A stretch of DNA of 64,000 nt from Nocardia sp. CC227C (GTDB lineage: Bacteria; Actinomycetota; Actinomycetes; Mycobacteriales; Mycobacteriaceae), in assembly GCF_030767025.1 (NCBI RefSeq), contig NZ_JASITE010000024.1, positions 29,249-93,248 on the forward strand, given 5' to 3'. Made by a program: the position numbers and the translations under genes. The stretch's first letter is position 1. Each line of letters starts with the position of its first letter. Shown in pieces: positions 51,889-61,248 of the stretch. The notes under the pieces are model-generated. The model had not been told where the DNA came from. It did no database searches and saw nothing but the letters and a program-made list of their open reading frames with translations.

Positions 51889-53085
51889 TCAGCCGACCAG
51901 TGCGGCGCTGGCGCGGGCGATGGCAAGCTCCTCATTGGTCGGCACCACCAGCACCGCCACCGGTGCGCCGTCCGGGGAGATGCGGCGGGCGGAGCGGTCG
52001 CGAACCGCATTGCGCTCCGGGTCGACCTCGATGCCGAAACCGGCCAGCCCCGCGAGCGCGTCGGCCCGCACCCCGGCGTCGTTCTCACCCACCCCGGCGG
52101 TGAAGGCGATGGCGTCCACCCGGCCCAGTTCCACCAGGTACGCGCCGATATAGCGCCGCAGCCGGTGGACGTACACGTCGTAGGCCAGCTTCGCGGCGGC
52201 GTCGCCCGCGTCGATGAGGCGGCCGAGTTCGCGGAAGTCGTTCACCCCGGACAGGCCCTTGAGCCCGGAATCGCGGTTGAGCAGGTCGTCGACCTCACCC
52301 ACGTCCATCCCGGCGGCCCTGATCAGATGGAAGATGATGCCCGGATCCAGATCCCCGGAGCGGGTGCCCATGACCAGGCCCTCCAGCGGCGTCAGGCCCA
52401 TGGTGGTGTCCACCGCGTGCCCACCGCGCACCGCCGACGCCGACGCACCGTTGCCCAGGTGCAGCACGATCTGATTGATCTCGGCGTAGTCGCGCCCCAG
52501 CACCTCCGCCACCCGGTGCGAGACGTAGTCGTGCGAGGTGCCGTGGAACCCGTACTTGCGGATACCGTGCGCGGCAGCGGTTTTGGCGTCGATGGCGTAG
52601 GTCTTGGCGGCGGCGGGCAGCTGATGGAAGAAGGCGGTGTCGAAGACCGCCACCTGCGGCACGTCCGGCAGCAGCGCCCGCGCGCTCTCGATGCCGGTGA
52701 CATTGGCCGGATTGTGCAGCGGCGCGAGCGTGGACAGGTCGGCGATGGCCCGCACCACCTCGTCGGTGACGAGGGTGGGTTCGTAGAACACCTCACCGCC
52801 GTGCACCACCCGGTGCCCGACCGCGCCCAGCTCCTCGGCGGCGAGATCGTGGCCGCTCTCGGTGAACAGCTCGAAGACCAGCCGCAGCCCCGCGGCGTGA
52901 TCGGCGATGGGTCCGTCGTGCTCGAATGTCCTGCCGTCACAGCTGTGTTCGATGGTGGGCGCGCCATCGCCCACCTGCTCCCCGATGCGCTGCACCACGC
53001 CGGAGGCCACCACGGTGGCCGTATCCGGTTCCAGCAGCTGGTATTTGATCGAGGAGGACCCAGAGTTGATCACCAGCACCTTCAC
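51889..53085 (-). CDS. ackA: acetate kinase
   Basis: This encodes 398 residues from a GTG at 53085. It interconverts acetyl phosphate plus ADP with acetate plus ATP. Signatures are VLVINSGSSSIKY, GHRVVHGG, the FDTAFFHQLP loop, FHGTSHDYVS, HLGNGASASAV, MGTRSGDLDPG and TAGVGEN, in order and complete. It starts 2 bases after the pta stop, so pta-ackA is an operon as in mycobacteria (Rv0408-Rv0409). It is convergent with pknG. Confidence 0.97.
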   Translation of the reverse strand: MKVLVINSGSSSIKYQLLEPDTATVVASGVVQRIGEQVGDGAPTIEHSCDGRTFEHDGPIADHAAGLRLVFELFTESGHDLAAEELGAVGHRVVHGGEVFYEPTLVTDEVVRAIADLSTLAPLHNPANVTGIESARALLPDVPQVAVFDTAFFHQLPAAAKTYAIDAKTAAAHGIRKYGFHGTSHDYVSHRVAEVLGRDYAEINQIVLHLGNGASASAVRGGHAVDTTMGLTPLEGLVMGTRSGDLDPGIIFHLIRAAGMDVGEVDDLLNRDSGLKGLSGVNDFRELGRLIDAGDAAAKLAYDVYVHRLRRYIGAYLVELGRVDAIAFTAGVGENDAGVRADALAGLAGFGIEVDPERNAVRDRSARRISPDGAPVAVLVVPTNEELAIARASAALVG

Positions 53086-53087
53086 GA

Positions 53088-55163
53088 CTACGCCTCCCGC
53101 TGGGCCTGGATGGCGGTGATGGCCACCGTATTCACGATGTCGGCGACCAGCGCGCCGCGCGACAGGTCGTTGACCGGCTTGCGCAGCCCCTGCAACACCG
53201 GGCCGATGGCCACCGCGCCCGCGCTGCGCTGCACCGCCTTGTAGGTGTTGTTGCCCGTATTGAGGTCCGGGAAGATGAAGACCGTGGCCCGCCCGGCCAC
53301 CTCGGAATTCGGCAGCTTGGTGCTCGCCACCGTCGGCTCGATGGCGGCGTCGTACTGGATCGGCCCCTCCACCAGCAGTTCCGGCGTGCGCTCCTGCACC
53401 AGCTTGGTGGCGGCGCGCACCTTGTCCACATCCGCGCCGGAACCGGATTCGCCGGTCGAGTACGACAGCATGGCGATGCGCGGGTCGATGCCGAACTGGG
53501 TGGCGGTGCGGGCCGAGGATACGGCGATATCGGCCAGCTGTTCGGACGTCGGATCCGGCACCACGGCGCAGTCGCCGTACACCAGCACCCGATCCGCCAG
53601 GCACATGAGGAACACGCTCGACACGGTGGACACGCCCGGCTCGGTCTTGATGATCTCGAAGGACGGGCGGATGGTGTGCGCGGTGGTGTGCGCCGCGCCC
53701 GACACCATGCCGTCGGCGACCCCCATCTGCACCATCATGGTGCCGAAATACGAGATGTCGGTCATGAATTCGCGCGCCCGCTCCACCGTCATGCCCTTGT
53801 GGGCGCGCAGCCGCGCGTACTCCTCGGCGAATTCCTCACGCAGCGGGCAGGTGCGCGGATCGAGCACCTCGGCGGCATCGATGTCCACGCCCAGTTCGGC
53901 GGCGCGCCCGCGCACGGCGGTCTCGTCGCCCAGAATGGTGAGATCGGCGATCTTGCGCTGGAGTACGCGACCGGCGGCGCGCAGGATGCGGTCGTCGTCG
54001 CCCTCGGGCAGCACGATGCGCTTGCGGTCGGCGCGCGCCCGCTCGATGAGCCGGTATTCGAACATCTGCGGGGTGATCACCCCCGGCGTGCGAACCTCGA
54101 TCTGCCGCAACAGTTCCGCGCCGTCGACCCGCTCCTCCATGAGCGCCAGCGCGGTGTCCACCTTGCGGATGCTCGACAACGACACCCGGCCGCGGGTCAG
54201 CGAGACCGCCTTGGCCGTCTCGAAGGTGCCCAGCTGCGTGCTGATGATGGGCAGCTTCGGTTTCATGCCCGCGATCAGGCGCGCGATGGTCGGCTCGGGC
54301 AGCATGCCGCCGTTCATGATGATGCCCGCCAGCGACGGAAAGCCCGCCGCCTCATGGGCGTTCACCAGGGCGAGTAGCACGTCGGAGCGGTCGCCGGGCG
54401 TGATGACGGCGATGCCGTCCTCGAGCCGTTCCAGGATGTGCTCGGTGGTCATACTGCCGACGATCACCCGCAGCGCCTCGCGCTGCATGAGTTCCGGGTC
54501 GCCGCTGTAGATCTCACCGTCGATGGCCCCGCACAGCTCCTCCACCGTCGGCGCGGTGAGCAACGGCACCTCCGGCAGCGCCCAGGACGGCACATCGCAC
54601 ACCTTCAGCGCGGCGGCGTCGGCCTCGAGCTGCTCGGGGTCGCAGCGGTTGGCGATGACCGCCACCAGCCGCGCGTGCTCGGCCTTCAGCTCCCCGTCGC
54701 ACAGCTCCACCACCTGGCCCAGTTCGGCGGAGGTGCGACCCGCGCCCCGCACCACCAGCAGCACCGGCGCGCCCAGGTTCACCGCGATGCGGGCATTGAA
54801 GCGCAGCTCACTGGGGCTGGCCACATCGGTGTAATCGCTGCCCAGAATGAGCACGGCGTCGCAGTGCCGGGCCATCTCGTGGAAGCGCATGACGATCTCG
54901 CTGATGGCGGCGTCCGGGTCGGCGTGCACCTGCTCGTAGGTGACGCCGATGGAGGAGTCGTAGTCGTCGTCGGCGGTGGAGTGCTCGAGCAGCAGTTCGA
55001 GGATGTAGTCGCGTTCGGTGGCCGACCGGGTGATGGGCCGGAACACGCCGACCCGCGGGGTGGTGGCGGCCAGCATCTGCAGCACGCCGAGCGCGATGGT
55101 CGACTTTCCGGTATCGCCCTCTGGGGCTGCGATGTACACGGTGGACGGGGCGGAAGCGGCCAT
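53088..55163 (-). CDS. pta: phosphate acetyltransferase
   Basis: This encodes 691 residues. The N-terminal third is a P-loop domain like dethiobiotin synthetase (AAPEGDTGKSTIALG), the middle is a DRTGG domain, and the C-terminal 330 residues are the PTA catalytic domain (IVLPEGDDDRILRA, GMVSGAAHTTAHTIRP). It makes acetyl phosphate from acetyl-CoA. I chose the ATG at 55163; a GTG two codons earlier is possible. It is divergent from the BacA-like gene over 68 bases. Confidence 0.95.
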   Translation of the reverse strand: MAASAPSTVYIAAPEGDTGKSTIALGVLQMLAATTPRVGVFRPITRSATERDYILELLLEHSTADDDYDSSIGVTYEQVHADPDAAISEIVMRFHEMARHCDAVLILGSDYTDVASPSELRFNARIAVNLGAPVLLVVRGAGRTSAELGQVVELCDGELKAEHARLVAVIANRCDPEQLEADAAALKVCDVPSWALPEVPLLTAPTVEELCGAIDGEIYSGDPELMQREALRVIVGSMTTEHILERLEDGIAVITPGDRSDVLLALVNAHEAAGFPSLAGIIMNGGMLPEPTIARLIAGMKPKLPIISTQLGTFETAKAVSLTRGRVSLSSIRKVDTALALMEERVDGAELLRQIEVRTPGVITPQMFEYRLIERARADRKRIVLPEGDDDRILRAAGRVLQRKIADLTILGDETAVRGRAAELGVDIDAAEVLDPRTCPLREEFAEEYARLRAHKGMTVERAREFMTDISYFGTMMVQMGVADGMVSGAAHTTAHTIRPSFEIIKTEPGVSTVSSVFLMCLADRVLVYGDCAVVPDPTSEQLADIAVSSARTATQFGIDPRIAMLSYSTGESGSGADVDKVRAATKLVQERTPELLVEGPIQYDAAIEPTVASTKLPNSEVAGRATVFIFPDLNTGNNTYKAVQRSAGAVAIGPVLQGLRKPVNDLSRGALVADIVNTVAITAIQAQREA

Positions 55164-55231
55164 GATCACGAGCTTAGCGGCCAGCGTTTCACGCCGCCGT
55201 TCGCCGGACCGTAGCGGTTAGGCTCGCGCCC

Positions 55232-57133
55232 ATGATCGGCGCCTCCGGTCTCGATTGGGGACACGAGACTTTCCACAGCCTCTTCTGGATCGCCAAAGCC
55301 TTCACCATCACCGCACTGATCTTCCTGCTCGGCGCGACCGCCATCGTGCGGTGCACCGACTGGGGGCGCATGTTCTGGCGCATCACCGGCGGCTACTTCA
55401 CCGGTCGGGAGAGCTGGCCCGCCTGGGCGCTGTTCGCCGTGGTCCTGCTGCTGGCCGTCTACAGCGTGCGCATGACGGTGCTGTTCACCTACTTCTACAA
55501 CGACTCGTTCACCGCGTTGCAGCTCGGCGTGCAGGCGCTGGTGGACGGCGCGGGCAGTCCGGAGAGCGAGCGGGCGGCCGCGCTGTTCTGGCAGAGCCTT
55601 GGCGTCTTCGGGGTGCTGTCGGTGATCCTGGTCGTGATGGGCGTGGTGTCCTACTGGTTGCAGCAGGCCTTCCACATCCACTGGTGGACCTGGCTGAACA
55701 CCCGCTTTCTGGACGACTGGCTGGACGGCAAGGCGTATTACCGCGGCCGGTTCATCGACGAGACCGTCGACAATGCCGATCAGCGCATTCAGCAGGATGT
55801 GTACGACTTCGTGGAGGGGTCGTACGCGCTGTGCTTCGGCGGCAATGTCGGGCCGTACAGCATCAGCGGCAACGGCGTGATCGGGGCCGGGCTGTCACTG
55901 GTGTCGTTCACGCCCATTCTGTGGCGCATCTCCGGCCCGCTGGACGTCTTCGGCGTCACCGTGCCCAGGGCGCTGGTCTTCGCGGCGTTCGCGTGGGTGG
56001 CCTTCGCGACGGCGGTGGCCTTCTGGATCGCCCATCCGCTGATCAAACTCAACTTCTGGTTCCAACGCCGCACGGCCGACTACCGTTTCGCGCTGGTGCG
56101 GCTGCGGGAGAACGCCGAGAACGTCGCCTTCTACAACGGCGAACGCGAGGAACGGGGCGGTCTGGACCGCCGGTTCGCGGCGGTGATCGCCAATATGTGG
56201 GCGCGGGTGTACCGGCTGCTGCGGTTCTTCGGCTGGAATCTGACCACCAAGCAGGTCGGCGGCGTGTTCACGGTGCTGCTGGTGGGGCCGCGGGTGCTGG
56301 CGGGCACCGCCACCCTGGGCGATCTCCAACAGGCCACCAGCGCTTTCGGGCAGGTGCAGGACGCGCTGTCGATGCCGCAGTCCTCGTATGCGGCGTTCAC
56401 CTACTACCGGGCCACGCTGATCCGCCTGGACGGGCTGCGCGAGGCGGACCGGAAGGCGCGGGCGCTGCCGGTGGTCGGCACCCGCGAGGTGGCGGCCGGG
56501 CTCGAACTCACCGCCGTGCAGGTGCGCAAACCCGATGGGACGCCGCTGATCACCGATCTGAACCTGCGGCTCGAGCCCGGTGACGCGCTGGTGGTGAAGG
56601 GCGGTTCCGGGGTGGGCAAGACGACGCTGCTGCGCAGTATCGGCCAGCTCTGGCCGTATACCGAGGGGCAGGTGAGCCGTCCGCTGGGCGATGCCGCGCT
56701 GTTCCTGTCACAGCGGCCGTATCTGCCGTTGGGCGATCTGCGCACCGCCATCACCTATCCGGCGGCCCCCGATCTAGTGGACGACGAGACGCTGCGGGCG
56801 ACGCTGATCACCGTGAACCTCGGCCACCTCACCGACCGCCTGGACGAGGAGACCGATTGGGCGTCCACCCTCTCACCCGGTGAACAACAGCGGGTGGCGT
56901 TCGCGCGAATCCTGTTGCTGCGGCCCGAGGTGGCGTTCCTGGACGAGGCGACGTCGGCCGTCGACGAGGGGCTCGAGTACACGCTCTACCACCTGGTGCG
57001 CACCGAGACGCCGGATACCGTGCTGGTCAGCGTGGCGCACCGCAGCACGGTGGACCGGCATCACACCCACCGGCTGGAGTTGACCGGGGGTGGTGCGTGG
57101 CAGCTGTCGCCGATCGAAGCCGTGCGGGTGTGA
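55232..57133 (+). CDS. SbmA/BacA-like ABC transporter (fused permease and ATPase)
   Basis: This encodes 633 residues. The first 390 form a membrane domain of six or more helices with the SbmA/BacA signatures WWTWLNTRFLDDWL, YYRGRFIDETVDNADQRIQQD and the EE-containing loop ENAENVAFYNGEREERGG. The last 220 form an ATPase: Walker A GGSGVGKTT, signature LSPGEQQRVAFAR, Walker B EVAFLDEATSAVDE. It resembles Rv1819c (BacA), which imports cobalamin and antimicrobial peptides. The substrate here is inferred only by family. It ends 26 bases from the convergent fgd1. Confidence 0.9.
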   Translation: MIGASGLDWGHETFHSLFWIAKAFTITALIFLLGATAIVRCTDWGRMFWRITGGYFTGRESWPAWALFAVVLLLAVYSVRMTVLFTYFYNDSFTALQLGVQALVDGAGSPESERAAALFWQSLGVFGVLSVILVVMGVVSYWLQQAFHIHWWTWLNTRFLDDWLDGKAYYRGRFIDETVDNADQRIQQDVYDFVEGSYALCFGGNVGPYSISGNGVIGAGLSLVSFTPILWRISGPLDVFGVTVPRALVFAAFAWVAFATAVAFWIAHPLIKLNFWFQRRTADYRFALVRLRENAENVAFYNGEREERGGLDRRFAAVIANMWARVYRLLRFFGWNLTTKQVGGVFTVLLVGPRVLAGTATLGDLQQATSAFGQVQDALSMPQSSYAAFTYYRATLIRLDGLREADRKARALPVVGTREVAAGLELTAVQVRKPDGTPLITDLNLRLEPGDALVVKGGSGVGKTTLLRSIGQLWPYTEGQVSRPLGDAALFLSQRPYLPLGDLRTAITYPAAPDLVDDETLRATLITVNLGHLTDRLDEETDWASTLSPGEQQRVAFARILLLRPEVAFLDEATSAVDEGLEYTLYHLVRTETPDTVLVSVAHRSTVDRHHTHRLELTGGGAWQLSPIEAVRV

Positions 57134-57159
57134 AGGCGACGTGTCGGCCACGCTGGCGC

Positions 57160-58170
57160 TCAGCTCAGGGCGCGCAGGCGCGGGGCGAGGTCACGCTCGA
57201 ACAGCTCCAGGAAGCGCTTCTGGTCGTGGCCCGGAGCGTGGAAGACCAGATGGTTCAGGCCCGCGTCGGTGTACTGCCTGATCTGCTCGACCGCCTGGTC
57301 GGGATCGCTGGCCACGATCCATCGCTTGGCGATCTGCTCGATGGGCAGCGCGTCGGCGGCGGCCTCCATCTCGATCGGGTCGGTGATGGAGTGCTTCTGC
57401 TCGGCGGTCAGCGAGAGCGGGGCCCAGAAGCGCGTATTCTCCAGCGCCAGTTCGGGGTCGGTGTCGTAGGAGATCTTGATCTCGATCATCCGGTCGATGT
57501 CCTCGGCGGTTCGGCCCACCTTGGCCGCGCCCTCGGCCACCGCGGGCATGAGCTTCTCGGTGTAGAGCTCCATGCCCTTGCCGGAGGTGCAGATGAAGCC
57601 GTCACCCGCGCGGCCCGCGTACCGGGCCACCAGCGGGCCGCCCGCGGCGATGTAGATCGGGATGCCGCCCTTGGGCACGTCGTAGATGGACGCGCCGACG
57701 GTGGTGTAGTGCTGGCCCTCGAAGTCCACGCGGTCACCGGTCCACAGCGCGCGCATGAGGTCCACGGCCTCGCGCAGCCGCGCGAAACGCTCCTTGAATT
57801 CCGGCCATTCGCCGGAGTAGCCGGTGGCGATCTCATTGAGCGCCTCACCGGTGCCGACGCCGAGCATGACGCGATCCGGGTACAGGCAGCCCATGGTGGC
57901 GAACGCCTGCGCGATGACGGCCGGGTTGTAGCGGAAGGTCGGGGTCAGCACCGAGGTGCCGAGCTGGATGCGCCGGGTGCGCTCGCCGACGGCGGCCATC
58001 CACGCCAGCGAGAACGGCGCGTGGCCGCCATTGTGCCGCCACGGCTGGAAGTGGTCGCTCACGGTGGCGCTGTCCATGCCGTGCTCCTCGGCCAGCACCG
58101 CGATCTCCACCAGTTCCCGCGGGCCGAACTGCTCCGCCGACGCCTTGTATCCGAGCTTTAGGTTCTTCAC
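57160..58170 (-). CDS. fgd1: F420-dependent glucose-6-phosphate dehydrogenase
   Basis: This encodes 336 residues, identical in length to M. tuberculosis FGD1 (Rv0407), with a GTG start. It oxidises glucose 6-phosphate and reduces cofactor F420. The luciferase-like barrel shows D39-H40 in VSDHFQPW, the GHAPFSLAWMAAVGERT segment and the loop GVGTGEALNE with the expected acid. In mycobacteria it feeds F420H2 to reductases that detoxify and activate nitro drugs. Position next to pta-ackA is conserved. Confidence 0.96.
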   Translation of the reverse strand: MKNLKLGYKASAEQFGPRELVEIAVLAEEHGMDSATVSDHFQPWRHNGGHAPFSLAWMAAVGERTRRIQLGTSVLTPTFRYNPAVIAQAFATMGCLYPDRVMLGVGTGEALNEIATGYSGEWPEFKERFARLREAVDLMRALWTGDRVDFEGQHYTTVGASIYDVPKGGIPIYIAAGGPLVARYAGRAGDGFICTSGKGMELYTEKLMPAVAEGAAKVGRTAEDIDRMIEIKISYDTDPELALENTRFWAPLSLTAEQKHSITDPIEMEAAADALPIEQIAKRWIVASDPDQAVEQIRQYTDAGLNHLVFHAPGHDQKRFLELFERDLAPRLRALS

Positions 58171-58414
58171 CTGCGCCACTCCTGTCGCCTGTATTGCGCT
58201 GTGTGTGCGGGTTCTCTCGGCCCGCGGGGCCGCTCGGGCGCGCTGGCTGTGGCGGCGCGCGAACGGCCTACTTCGCACCCTAGGTCAGAAATGGGCGGCG
58301 AGGTGGCGAGGGTCGCATCCGTCGAGACGAACCGACGCGCCCGAACGGGTATTCCGAGCGCCTCCTCGGCGACCGCCGCCACGGGCAGCGCGGGCTCCGA
58401 CGCCCGGGCTCCGG

Positions 58415-58771
58415 CTACCGCGGCAGCGGCGGACCCGGGTCCAAGCCCATGGCCTCGCGGGCCTTGCGGATGAAGTACAGCCCGCCGCGCACGGTTTCCT
58501 TGGCGACGCGCACCTGCCCCAGCGTGGTGGCCTTCACCACCTGTGTCCTGGCGATATTGAGCCGGTCCACGGCCTCGGACATGGCCCGCAGCGCCTCGTC
58601 GTTCTCCGGATCCAGCTGGGCCAGCTCCCCGGACATGCGGTCCAGGTGCCGATTCACCTCCGCTTTCGCATCGGCCACCCGCTCCACGTTCCCGGACCAC
58701 TCCCGCGAGATCCACCAGATGGCCAGGCCCACGACGGCCAAGACCAGAACAAGGAACAGCAACCGACCCAT
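58415..58771 (-). CDS. single-helix membrane protein with helical domain
   Basis: This encodes 118 residues. One N-terminal membrane helix (LLFLVLVLAVVGLAIWWI) is followed by a charged helical domain, probably a coiled coil, ending GLYFIRKAREAMGLDPGPP. I recall similar conserved transmembrane proteins in Mycobacterium, with no known function. It is divergent from the HAD phosphatase gene. The 244 bases between it and fgd1 hold no other gene. Confidence 0.75.
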   Translation of the reverse strand: MGRLLFLVLVLAVVGLAIWWISREWSGNVERVADAKAEVNRHLDRMSGELAQLDPENDEALRAMSEAVDRLNIARTQVVKATTLGQVRVAKETVRGGLYFIRKAREAMGLDPGPPLPR

Positions 58772-58853
58772 ACCTCCAGCTTACGGCGGCCCCGACTGCC
58801 CGGTAACCACCGCGCTGATCGCCGATTCGCTCCCGATAGCGGACAATTGGCTC

Positions 58854-59657
58854 GTGACCACCAATGCTGAGCCGATCCTGTCCTACCTGACCGATATGGA
58901 CGGTGTGCTCGTGCACGAGAACCATCTCGTGCCGGGGGCCGACAAATTCCTGGCGGAGCTGAGCACCAATGGCATGCCCTACCTGGTGCTCACCAACAAC
59001 TCCATCTACACCGCGCGCGATCTGCAGGCGCGGCTGCGGCACTCCGGGCTCGACATTCCGGTGGAGTCGATCTGGACCTCGGCGCTGGCGACGGCGACCT
59101 TCCTCAATGAGCAGCGGCCCAATGGCACGGCCTATGTGGTGGGTGAATCCGGGCTCACCACGGCCCTGCACGAGATCGGGTACGTGCTCACCGACAGCGA
59201 TCCGGACTATGTGGTGCTCGGCGAGACCCGCACCTATTCGTTCGAGGCCATCACCACCGCCATTCGGCTGATCCTGGCGGGTGCGCGGTTCATCGCCACC
59301 AATCCGGACGCCACCGGTCCGTCACGTGAGGGCGTACTGCCCGCCACCGGCTCGGTCGCGGCCCTGATCACGCGCGCCACCGGCAAGGAGCCCTACTACG
59401 TGGGCAAGCCCAATCCGCTCATGATGCGCTCGGCGCTGCGGCGCATCGGCGCGCATTCGCAGTCCACCGTCATGATCGGCGACCGCATGGACACCGACGT
59501 GATCTCCGGACTGGAGGCCGGGCTGCGCACCATCCTGGTGACCACGGGCATCTCCGGCCGGGCCACCGCGGAGGACTTCCCCTTCCGGCCGACCCTCATT
59601 CTCGACTCCGTCGCCGATCTGGTCGGCCGCACGCGCGACCCGTTCTCGGCGGCCTGA
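58854..59657 (+). CDS. HAD-superfamily (NagD-type) phosphatase
   Basis: This encodes 267 residues from a GTG at 58854. HAD subclass IIA motifs are present: motif I with D14 and D16 (TDMDGVLVH), motif II YLVLTNNS, motif III lysine in YYVGKPNPLMM, and motif IV MIGDRMDTDVISGLEAG. Family members act on nucleotides, p-nitrophenyl phosphate or glycerol phosphate; the real substrate is not predictable. The upstream 82 bases are shared with the divergent membrane protein gene. Confidence 0.9.
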   Translation: MTTNAEPILSYLTDMDGVLVHENHLVPGADKFLAELSTNGMPYLVLTNNSIYTARDLQARLRHSGLDIPVESIWTSALATATFLNEQRPNGTAYVVGESGLTTALHEIGYVLTDSDPDYVVLGETRTYSFEAITTAIRLILAGARFIATNPDATGPSREGVLPATGSVAALITRATGKEPYYVGKPNPLMMRSALRRIGAHSQSTVMIGDRMDTDVISGLEAGLRTILVTTGISGRATAEDFPFRPTLILDSVADLVGRTRDPFSAA

Positions 59658-60029
59658 CGCACGGCACTCGCAGCGCACCCCGGCACCGACCCGCAGCGGT
59701 CCAGCGGGGGCGGGGCTGGGTTCACGCCCGGTCGCGCCGAACCTGTTGTGGCACCACAGTGCGGCGGCGCTATCAGCTGTTCGGTATCTGCCGGCGGTCG
59801 GGATCGACCAGCTCTCGGGCGGACCTCGCGATACCGATCATCCGGGGTACGCCACGGCCGAGAACGCCACCCGGTACTCGTCCAAGTGCATCGCGCCGAT
59901 CCTCCGACACGCATCGGCGCGCCGTTCCCGGTGTAATCCACCGGGCATAGTTGTCGCACGCCGCCGCAGGAGTGGCCGACACCTTCATAGGGCATCGCTG
60001 CCGGACATCGCCGACCGCGCCGGTGAGAT
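59658..60029. other. 370-base gap with no recognisable gene
   Basis: Several frames stay open here on both strands, but none has a start with a ribosome site or any motif I know. It separates the HAD gene from the convergent MarR gene. I see no strong hairpin. Confidence 0.6.
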
Positions 60030-60512
60030 TCACTCGCGCTCGAGTGCGTCGAGCGCGGCCGTGAGGGTGGTGAGCGCGTCGACCACGCGGGTGAACTCCT
60101 CGATGCCGAGGTGTTCGGTGAGGCGGGCCGAGATGTCCGCGTGCTGGGGGTCGATGCGCTGGACGGCCGCGTAGCCCGCGGCCGTGGGGGCGACGAGTTT
60201 GGCGCGGCGGTGGGCCGGGTTCGGCCGGTATTCGGCGAGGCCCTTGTCGACCAGCAGGTCCGCGATCCGCTGCACGCTCTGCCGGGTGATGCCCATCGCG
60301 CGTGCGATCCCGGCCACGGGCAGCGGCTCCCGCAGCACCGCGCCCAGCACCTGCCACCAGGCCGCGGTGAGCCCCGCCGGACGGGCCAACTCCTCGGCGA
60401 TGGCGAGGAATTGGCCGTTGAGCTTGAACGAGGTGATCGCCGCCGTGCTGAACAGTTCCTGTTCGCGCCGGGTCTCGCCGCCCGCCCGCCCGGTGGAGCG
60501 GGGCTGTGTCAC
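60030..60512 (-). CDS. MarR-family transcriptional regulator
   Basis: This encodes 160 residues from a GTG at 60512. The winged helix is visible: VAGIARAMGITRQSVQRIADLLVDKGL then a wing with NPAHRRAKLVAPTAAG. It overlaps the DJ-1 family gene by 4 bases (GTGA) and is the second gene of that pair. Two matching inverted repeats in front of the operon are natural binding sites, so it should repress its own operon and be released by a ligand or by oxidation. There are no cysteines in the wing. Confidence 0.9.
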   Translation of the reverse strand: MTQPRSTGRAGGETRREQELFSTAAITSFKLNGQFLAIAEELARPAGLTAAWWQVLGAVLREPLPVAGIARAMGITRQSVQRIADLLVDKGLAEYRPNPAHRRAKLVAPTAAGYAAVQRIDPQHADISARLTEHLGIEEFTRVVDALTTLTAALDALERE

Positions 60513-61150
60513 GCCGTCGCCTCGGCCGACCGGCTCTGTTCGTACTCGGCGAGGGCGAAGAATCCGGCCGGATCGTTGTCGCCGTAGAGCTTGTACCAGG
60601 CGTCGAGAATGTGCGGCTCGTAGATATCGAGCCGGGCGAGGATCGCCCGCGCGAACTCGACCGGCCTGGTGCCGGTGGCCGTGATCAGATCCCCGTCGGT
60701 GACCGCGGGCTCGTACACGAACCGGTCCGCGCCCGAATAACCACTGTAGGCAAGGTATTCCGCCGCATTGCTGGTGTGCGCCCGCTCGTCCAGCAGCCCG
60801 GCCGCCGCCAAACCGAAGGTGGCCCCGCAGATGCCCGCCACCGGCACGCCCGCCGCCAGGAATTCGCGCGCCTTGTCCGCGAAGGGGGTCAGCGCACCCG
60901 TTTCCCAGGTGTCCGCGCCCGGCAGGACGAGCATGGCGCTGTCGGCCGGGGACAGCTCCGCCAGCGTCACATCCGGCACCACCCGCATGCCACCGGCCGA
61001 GGTGACCGCCTCGCTGCCGATCCCCACCGTGCGCACCTGCCAGGTGCCCGGCTCCCGGTGCCACGCGGCGCGGTTGATGTGCGCGGTGGCGTGGCCGACC
61101 TCCCAATCCGCGAAGGTGTCGTAAACGGCCGTGTGCACTGTTCTCATCAT
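60509..61150 (-). CDS. DJ-1/PfpI-family protein
   Basis: This encodes 213 residues. The nucleophile elbow is C108 in VAGICGATFG, with a glutamate site near residue 17 (ADWEVGH) typical of DJ-1-type glutamine-amidotransferase-like folds. Members include chaperones, glyoxalases and isonitrile hydratases; the stress-linked MarR partner suggests a detoxification or repair role. Two adjacent ATGs are possible. The operator pair directly precedes the start codon, leaving no room for a leader, so the start site of transcription must lie within the operator region. Confidence 0.88.
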   Translation of the reverse strand: MMRTVHTAVYDTFADWEVGHATAHINRAAWHREPGTWQVRTVGIGSEAVTSAGGMRVVPDVTLAELSPADSAMLVLPGADTWETGALTPFADKAREFLAAGVPVAGICGATFGLAAAGLLDERAHTSNAAEYLAYSGYSGADRFVYEPAVTDGDLITATGTRPVEFARAILARLDIYEPHILDAWYKLYGDNDPAGFFALAEYEQSRSAEATA

Positions 61151-61186
61151 GACAGCATCCTGTCATATTTGACAGAATGCTGTCAA
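61150..61186 (-). promoter_or_regulatory. two MarR-type operators before the DJ-1/marR operon
   Basis: TGACAG-CATC-CTGTCA (61150-61165) and TTGACAG-AATG-CTGTCAA (61169-61186) are perfect inverted repeats of the same motif. Their centres are 20 bases apart, two helical turns, so two dimers would bind one face of the DNA. The first abuts the start codon. Confidence 0.8.
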
Positions 61187-61201
61187 TGGCGGGAGTACGA
61201 A

Positions 61202-61231
61202 AAACCCCGGCCCGTCGAGCGGCCGGGGTTT
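61202..61231 (-). terminator. rho-independent terminator of metZ
   Basis: Perfect 11-base arms AAACCCCGGCC and GGCCGGGGTTT enclose 8 bases. On the minus strand the stem ends in TTTTT, a true U-run. It lies 18 bases past the metZ stop. Confidence 0.9.
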
Positions 61232-61248
61232 CGCGCGCTGCCGAACGG

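Noticed and set aside
58201..58473. Plus-strand frame of 90 codons upstream of fgd1
   Set aside because: Low-complexity Ala/Arg/Pro sequence overlapping the 3' end of the real membrane gene; no motif.
59773..60357. Minus-strand frame across the gap and the MarR gene
   Set aside because: Arg/Gly-rich composition in the wrong frame of the MarR gene and no start signal.
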